Source: an uncultured Alistipes sp.
Lineage (GTDB): Bacteria > Bacteroidota > Bacteroidia > Bacteroidales > Rikenellaceae
Assembly (NCBI GenBank): GCA_900544265.1
Contig: UQUQ01000006.1
Span: 1-64,000, forward strand
Reading direction: 5' to 3'
Length of the DNA stretch: 64,000 nucleotides
Under the pieces are notes generated by a model. The model searched no databases, had not been told where the DNA came from, and was given only the letters and a program-made list of their open reading frames with translations. Of the stretch, positions 59,816 through 64,000 are shown piece after piece. Within the stretch, counting starts at the first letter, position 1, and each line of letters begins with the position of its first letter. The position numbers and the translations under genes were made by a program.

Positions 59816-61264
59816 GTGCAGGGCGAACTCAAGGAGAAGGTGGCGAGCGGCGTGGCCTGGAGCCTCGCCGAGAAGGTCGGATCGACGCTTCTCCAGCTCG
59901 GTGTGAGCCTCGTGCTGCTGCGCCTGCTCGGCCCGGGCTGCTACAACGACGTGGCCATGCTCACGGCCTTCTCGGTCGTGGCGCTGGTGATCGTCGACAG
60001 CGGCTTCTCGCAGGTGCTCATCCGCAAGGCGGCGCCGCGCGCGGAGGACTACAAGTCGGTCTTCGTCTTCAACCTCGCGGTCGCCGTGGCGCTCTACCTG
60101 CTGCTCGTGGCCGTGTCGCCCTGGGTGGCGAAGTTCTACGGACAGCCCGACTTCCGGCGCGTGGCGCCGGTCTTCTTCCTGCTGCTCCCGATGACGGCCT
60201 TCTGCTCGGTGCAGAACACGCTCTTCGCGCGGCAGTTCCGCTTCGCCCTGCTCTCGAAGGTGACCTTCGCGGCGACGGCCGTCAGCGGGTTTGCGGCCGT
60301 GGCGCTGGCGCTCTCCGGCGCCGGGCTGTGGAGCATCGTCGCACAGCGCGTGCTGCTCGTCGGCGTGCGGGCCGCGCTGCTGTGGTGGATCAGCGACTGG
60401 CGCCCCCGGGCGCCGTTCAGCCGTGCGGCGCTGCGCGAGATGGCGCCCAACAGCTTCCGCCTCATGGGTACGGACCTCATCTCGGCGCTCTACACGAAGC
60501 TCCCGCAGCTCTTCATCGGACGCCTCTACGCCGGGACCAACACGCTGGCCTACTTCGACCAGGCGCAGAAACTCAAGGACTCGCCCGTCACGTCGACGGT
60601 CATGGCCGTGCAGGGGGTCATCTTCCCGGCTCTCTCCAAGATCAACGGCAACGATGCGAAATTCGCCGAGAGCTACCGCCAGATCACGATGGTCGTCTCC
60701 TACGCCATGTTCCCGATGATGCTGGGCCTCTCGGCCGTGGCGCCCGACCTCTTCGCACTGCTGGGCGAGAAGTGGATGCCCACGGTGCCCTACTTCGAGG
60801 CGATCTGCCTGGTGGGGCTCTTCTACCCGCTCGCGATGATCTCGCTCAACGTCCTGAAGGTCCGCAGCGACGGCCGCATCATCCTGCGCATCGAGGTGCT
60901 CAAGAAGGTGATCATGACGGTGATCTTCGCGTTGACGATTCCCCGCAGCGTCATGGCCGTGGTCTGGGGTCTCGTCGCGATCTCGGTCTGCGAGGCGGTC
61001 GTCAACTTTGCGGCATCGCGGCGCTTCACCTCCTACGGCTGGGGCGGTTTCGTGCGCACGCTGCTGCCCGTTGCGGCGGTCTCGGCGGCGATGTACGGCG
61101 GGGTGCTGCTCGTGGCCGCCGCGGTGCCGGGCGGTCCGCTGCTGCGGCTGATGGCCGAGGTGGCGGCGGGTGTGGTGATCTACGTGGTGCTGTCGGCGCT
61201 CTTCCGCCTCGAAGCCTTTGCCGAGGTGCTGGCCATCCTGAAGAAACAGGTCGCCCGAAAGTAG
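59816..61264 (+). CDS. Polysaccharide flippase (Wzx-like, MOP superfamily)
   Basis: 482 aa from GTG. About 12-14 membrane helices. The family start pattern KVASGVAWSLAEKVGSTLLQ and the helix VVALVIVDSGFSQVLIRKA match oligosaccharide flippases; WMPTVPYFEAICLVGLFYPL is typical for the C-terminal half. It would move a lipid-linked glycan across the inner membrane. No glycosyltransferase genes are nearby, so the substrate is unknown. The stop codon lies inside its terminator hairpin. Confidence 0.9.
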   Translation: MQGELKEKVASGVAWSLAEKVGSTLLQLGVSLVLLRLLGPGCYNDVAMLTAFSVVALVIVDSGFSQVLIRKAAPRAEDYKSVFVFNLAVAVALYLLLVAVSPWVAKFYGQPDFRRVAPVFFLLLPMTAFCSVQNTLFARQFRFALLSKVTFAATAVSGFAAVALALSGAGLWSIVAQRVLLVGVRAALLWWISDWRPRAPFSRAALREMAPNSFRLMGTDLISALYTKLPQLFIGRLYAGTNTLAYFDQAQKLKDSPVTSTVMAVQGVIFPALSKINGNDAKFAESYRQITMVVSYAMFPMMLGLSAVAPDLFALLGEKWMPTVPYFEAICLVGLFYPLAMISLNVLKVRSDGRIILRIEVLKKVIMTVIFALTIPRSVMAVVWGLVAISVCEAVVNFAASRRFTSYGWGGFVRTLLPVAAVSAAMYGGVLLVAAAVPGGPLLRLMAEVAAGVVIYVVLSALFRLEAFAEVLAILKKQVARK

Positions 61265-61282
61265 GCGACCTGTCTTTTTTTT
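61247..61282 (+). terminator. Terminator overlapping the end of the flippase gene
   Basis: CAGGTCGCC (61247-61255) pairs with GGCGACCTG (61264-61272), followed by TCTTTTTTTT; the stop codon TAG is in the loop. Confidence 0.9.
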
Positions 61283-61467
61283 GATTTCGCTCTGGGCGCA
61301 AGGCCCGTTTCCGGTGTGTTGCAAGGCGGATTCGTGGCGCATCATGACCTGCGGCCCCCTTTTTCCCGCGGTCCTTCCCGCCGGCCTTTGCCTGCGGGCG
61401 ATGCCCCGGTCCTTCGGCTGCCGAAGCTGCCGAAGGTTTCCGCCCCGTCGGATCGGACCCTTTCCGA

Positions 61468-62635
61468 TCAGAATCCGAGTACGGTGAGAACCGACCACTG
61501 GAAGTACTTTCTGTACCACCAGCTGTAGACGAACGAGGCGTTGTCGAACATGATGACGCGGGCCTGGTCGTCGGAGACGGTCGACGAGGTCCAGTACTGG
61601 TCCTGGTTGCCGAGCGATGCGTAGGGGGTTTTCATGTTGTCGGCTACGTGTGCCATGCACTCGTTCAGTATGTCGTTCACGCGGCCCTTGTTCATCCACG
61701 AGAAGTTGCCGTAGTCGTCGATCAGGAAGAACGAGGATTCGGTGTCGCTCAACTCCACGCCGGCCAGGTTTCTCAGTACGTCGAACCACTGTCCCGCCGA
61801 GGGCAGGTACCAGCCCGTCGACGCGGCGGGTGCGGGCACCTCGATCTCGAAGTCGGCCGCGGCCTTGATGGCACCGTAGTAGCCCGCCTCGAAGTCGGCC
61901 TTGCGCTCCGTGCGGATCGCCATGTTGTACTTGTATCCTTCCAGATCGTTGTTGACCAGCGCATAGGTCTCGTGCTCCTTGCCTTCGCCCTCCTCGAAGT
62001 TGTCCCACAGCTTCGGAAGACCGATTTCGGATTCGTCGCGGCTGCTGTCGTAGTCCGGCGTCATGTACCAGTAGAAGAGGTCGGTGACCTGACGGGGCGT
62101 CCGCGTGGCGATGACCAGACCGTGGGGCTCGACGCCCTTGGCGCGCAACGCCTCCTTCTCGGCTTCGCCCATGCGTGTCACGTCGGTCGTGAATACGATG
62201 CCGATCACGTTGGCGCTTGTGATCGTTGCGGCATCCGTCTCCCTGTCGAGCAGCGAACCGTCGGCAAGGTAGAAATCACCGACCTGTGCGTTGTCGGCGA
62301 GCTTGTTGCCGGCGAATACCGTCACGGCGCAGCTGGCGCTGAACTCCTTGACCTCGACCCGGATGTTGGCCGTACCGGCTGCGACGGCCGTTACCAGACC
62401 CGCCTCGTCGACCGTGGCGACGGCTTCGTTGTCGCTGGTCCAAAGGATGGCATCGTAGTCCGCCTTCTCGGGCTGCACGGTCAGGGTGAGCTGCGTCGTC
62501 TCCGCGGGAAGCATCGATACGGTCGTCGGTGCGAGCGTGACGCCTTCGAGCTTCACGGTTTCCGCGTCGTCGGAGCAGGAGACTGCCGCCATCGTTGCGA
62601 GGGAGGGTCAGCAGAACGAGTGATAAATGTTTCAT
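61468..62635 (-). pseudogene. Ig-like (BIG2) lipoprotein with a frameshift in its signal peptide
   Basis: The signal peptide begins at 62635 (MKHLSLVLLTLP) in one frame; the mature protein (ATMAAVSCSDDAETVKLEG onward) is in another. Removing one base near 62600-62608 (GAGGGAGGG on the plus strand) joins them into a proper lipobox, AAVSC. The mature part starts with a BIG2 domain (VTLAPTTVSMLPAETTQLTL to CAVTVF), followed by a region with GWYLPSAGQWFDVL and YWTSSTVSDDQA, like the C-terminal domains (DUF1566/FISUMP-like) of Bacteroidetes surface proteins. Without the fix, translation from 62592 gives a 374-aa protein with no export signal. It may be a sequencing error, a pseudogene or phase variation. 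Confidence 0.75.
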
Positions 62636-63106
62636 AATGGTATAGGGATTGGTTAATGAAAGGGGGTACACCATCATGGGATATACCGGCCGGGGCTCTC
62701 GCGGTGCCGTGTGCCGGTATGTCGTATGTGTCGGAAATGTGAGCGGGTCGCCGGATAGTGCGTCGGAATTGCAGGGTTCGGCGATCAGCCTCTCGCATCT
62801 CCGGATCGCAATATCTGAAAAATTTTATTAAATAACAAAGCCCGGATGAGAAAACTCTCCGAAAAGAGCGGAATGGTTCTGTTTTCTCGGCGAAAGCGAC
62901 CCCGAATGCTGCGATTCGGCCGGGGCGAGCCGCTGCGTGAGGTTTGTATTCGGACCCGTGCAGCGGCGGGGCGGCGGGGCGGCGGGACAGCGGGGCGGCG
63001 GGGCGACGGGGCGACGGGGCAGCGGGACAGCGGCGGATCGGCGGCGGACGGGCGCGCCCGCCCGTATCCGGGCTCGCGCGAGAGGGTGTCGCTTCTGCAA
63101 CCAGGC
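62636..63106. other. Intergenic region
   Basis: An AT-rich part (62810-62840) may hold a promoter of the lipoprotein gene: TTTG about 20 nt from GATATTG on the minus strand, a poor match. The rest is GC-rich. No gene seen. Confidence 0.5.
62961..63045. repeat. Short tandem repeat of GCGGCGGG-type units
   Basis: Eight-bp units GCGGGGCG/GCGGGACA repeat about ten times with changes. One strand is nearly pure purine plus C. Confidence 0.75.
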
Positions 63107-63146
63107 AAAAGCGGCGGAACCGGTATCAGCCGGTCCCGCCGCTTTT
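63107..63146 (-). terminator. Terminator of buk
   Basis: AAAAGCGGCGGAACCGG pairs with CCGGTCCCGCCGCTTTT with one mismatch; 34 nt past the buk stop. Confidence 0.83.
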
Positions 63147-63180
63147 CGGCCGGTGGCGACGGAGAACCGCCGCCTTCGGG

Positions 63181-63999
63181 TTACTTGTAGAGCTTCGGGG
63201 TGATGACGCCGTGCAGAACCACCAGCGCATTCTTCACGAGGGACTCCAGCTCGTTCTCGCCGGGGTAGACCGCGATCGGTGCGATGAATCCGCAGTGTTC
63301 GCGGATGTACTCCACGACGGGTTCGTTGTAGGAGATGCCGCCCGTGAGGATGATGGCGTCGACCTTGCCCGAGAGCGTTGCGGCCATTGCCCCGATCTGC
63401 TTGGAGACGTTGTAGCACATGGCGTCGAGCATCATGCGGGCGCGGTTGTCGCCCTCCTTGATGCGCTTCATCACCTCCATGACGGAGTTCGTGCCGAGAT
63501 AGGCCACCAGGCCGCCCTTGCTCGAAACGTATTTCAGCAGCTCCTCGCGCGTGTACTGTCCCGAGAAGCAAATCTTGATCAGCTCGCTCGACGGAATGCT
63601 GCCCGCACGGTCCGGAGCGAAGGGCCCGTCGCCGTCGAGGGCGTTGTTCACGTCAACGACGCGCCCCTGGCGGTGTGCCGCCACGGAGATGCCGCCGCCC
63701 ATGTGGGCCACGATGAGGTTCGACTCCTCGTAGACGAGGCCCGCGCGCTCGCAGTGCAGGCGGGCGGTCGCCTTCTGGTTCAGGGCGTGGAAGATCGGCT
63801 TGCGCTGGCACATCGGCATGCCCGTGATGCGGGCCGTGTCGTCCATCTCGTCGACGACCGGCGGATCGGCGATGTAGGCCTTGATGCCGGGGCCGGCCAT
63901 GTGGGCGATCTGTGCCGCCAGCAGGCCGCCGAGGTTGCAGGCGTGTTTCATCTGGGCGTTCCGCAGGTCGTAGCGCATGCGCGAGTTCACCTCGTAGAC
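63181..63999 (-). CDS. buk: Butyrate kinase, N-terminal part outside window
   Basis: 273 codons are visible; full length is about 355 aa. ASKHA-fold acyl kinase: AHMGGGISVAAHRQGRVVD, GDGPFAPDRAGSIP and ILTGGISYNEPVVEYI are typical for butyrate rather than acetate kinases. It forms ATP from butyryl phosphate (or branched acyl phosphates). The usual partner, phosphotransbutyrylase, would lie further upstream, beyond the window. Confidence 0.95.
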   Translation of the reverse strand, partial: VYEVNSRMRYDLRNAQMKHACNLGGLLAAQIAHMAGPGIKAYIADPPVVDEMDDTARITGMPMCQRKPIFHALNQKATARLHCERAGLVYEESNLIVAHMGGGISVAAHRQGRVVDVNNALDGDGPFAPDRAGSIPSSELIKICFSGQYTREELLKYVSSKGGLVAYLGTNSVMEVMKRIKEGDNRARMMLDAMCYNVSKQIGAMAATLSGKVDAIILTGGISYNEPVVEYIREHCGFIAPIAVYPGENELESLVKNALVVLHGVITPKLYK

Positions 64000-64000
64000 G

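Overview
The window is about 62% GC and reads as chromosomal DNA of a high-GC member of the Bacteroidales, most likely Alistipes (Rikenellaceae). The evidence is indirect. Many genes are preceded by the Bacteroidetes promoter pattern TTTG or TTG, 19-20 nt, TAnnTTTG, while Shine-Dalgarno sequences are rare. S16 carries the long Bacteroidetes tail, GlyRS is the single-chain type, and there are M16 peptidase pairs, a complete RNF operon with an RseC protein, and many small lipoproteins and beta-barrels. No transposase, integrase, phage gene or CRISPR array was seen. Most of the window is core housekeeping DNA.

Layout. 0-2.4 kb: 3' part of radC, two tandem copies of a structured ~450-bp intergenic repeat, an outer-membrane protein. 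3-7.2 kb: glyS, a 40-codon membrane ORF, ruvX, def, a TRL-type lipoprotein, an exported protein and a small beta-barrel. 7.4-13.9 kb: ppdK, an endonuclease/phosphatase-fold pseudoenzyme with an XRE regulator, a third repeat copy, then rimM-mnmA. 14.1-16.3 kb: a structured leader RNA candidate before a lipoprotein, rpsP, tRNA-Arg(TCT). 16.7-23.3 kb: a tightly overlapping minus-strand operon lptB-aroA-aroC-prmC-recX-M23 peptidase-receiver protein. 23.4-28.9 kb: recQ, four small or polytopic membrane proteins of unknown function, rsmA.

29-39 kb: an M16 peptidase pair, pyruvate:ferredoxin oxidoreductase, an HslJ-like lipoprotein, an XRE regulator, rplU-rpmA, cysQ. 39-47 kb: a run starting at trkA: trkA, a GH3-family protein, a deoxynucleoside kinase, an RsmF-like methyltransferase, a MerR regulator, a NIF3 protein and a zinc-ribbon coiled-coil protein. 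47.6-55 kb: nadE, RseC, rnfBCDGEA. 55-58.2 kb: hpt-queE-divIC on the minus strand, then divergent thiL and aroQ. 58.3-64 kb: pyk, a flippase, a frameshifted Ig-domain lipoprotein, and a butyrate kinase cut by the window end.

Metabolically the window fits a fermenting anaerobe. Pyruvate kinase and PPDK set the PEP/pyruvate node, POR makes acetyl-CoA and reduced ferredoxin, RNF couples ferredoxin oxidation to NAD reduction and ion pumping, NadE supplies NAD, and Buk suggests butyrate or another acyl phosphate as an end product. aroA, aroC and aroQ contribute three shikimate-pathway steps.

No convincing new multi-gene defence or mobile system is present. The best leads are a leader RNA with competing helices (14.15-14.38 kb), the three-copy palindrome-bounded repeat, a NadE whose glutaminase cysteine is replaced by glycine, an operon pairing a regulator with a catalytically dead nuclease fold, an uncharacterised small-membrane-protein cluster after recQ, two probable leaderless mRNAs, and fully interlocked divergent promoters at trkA.
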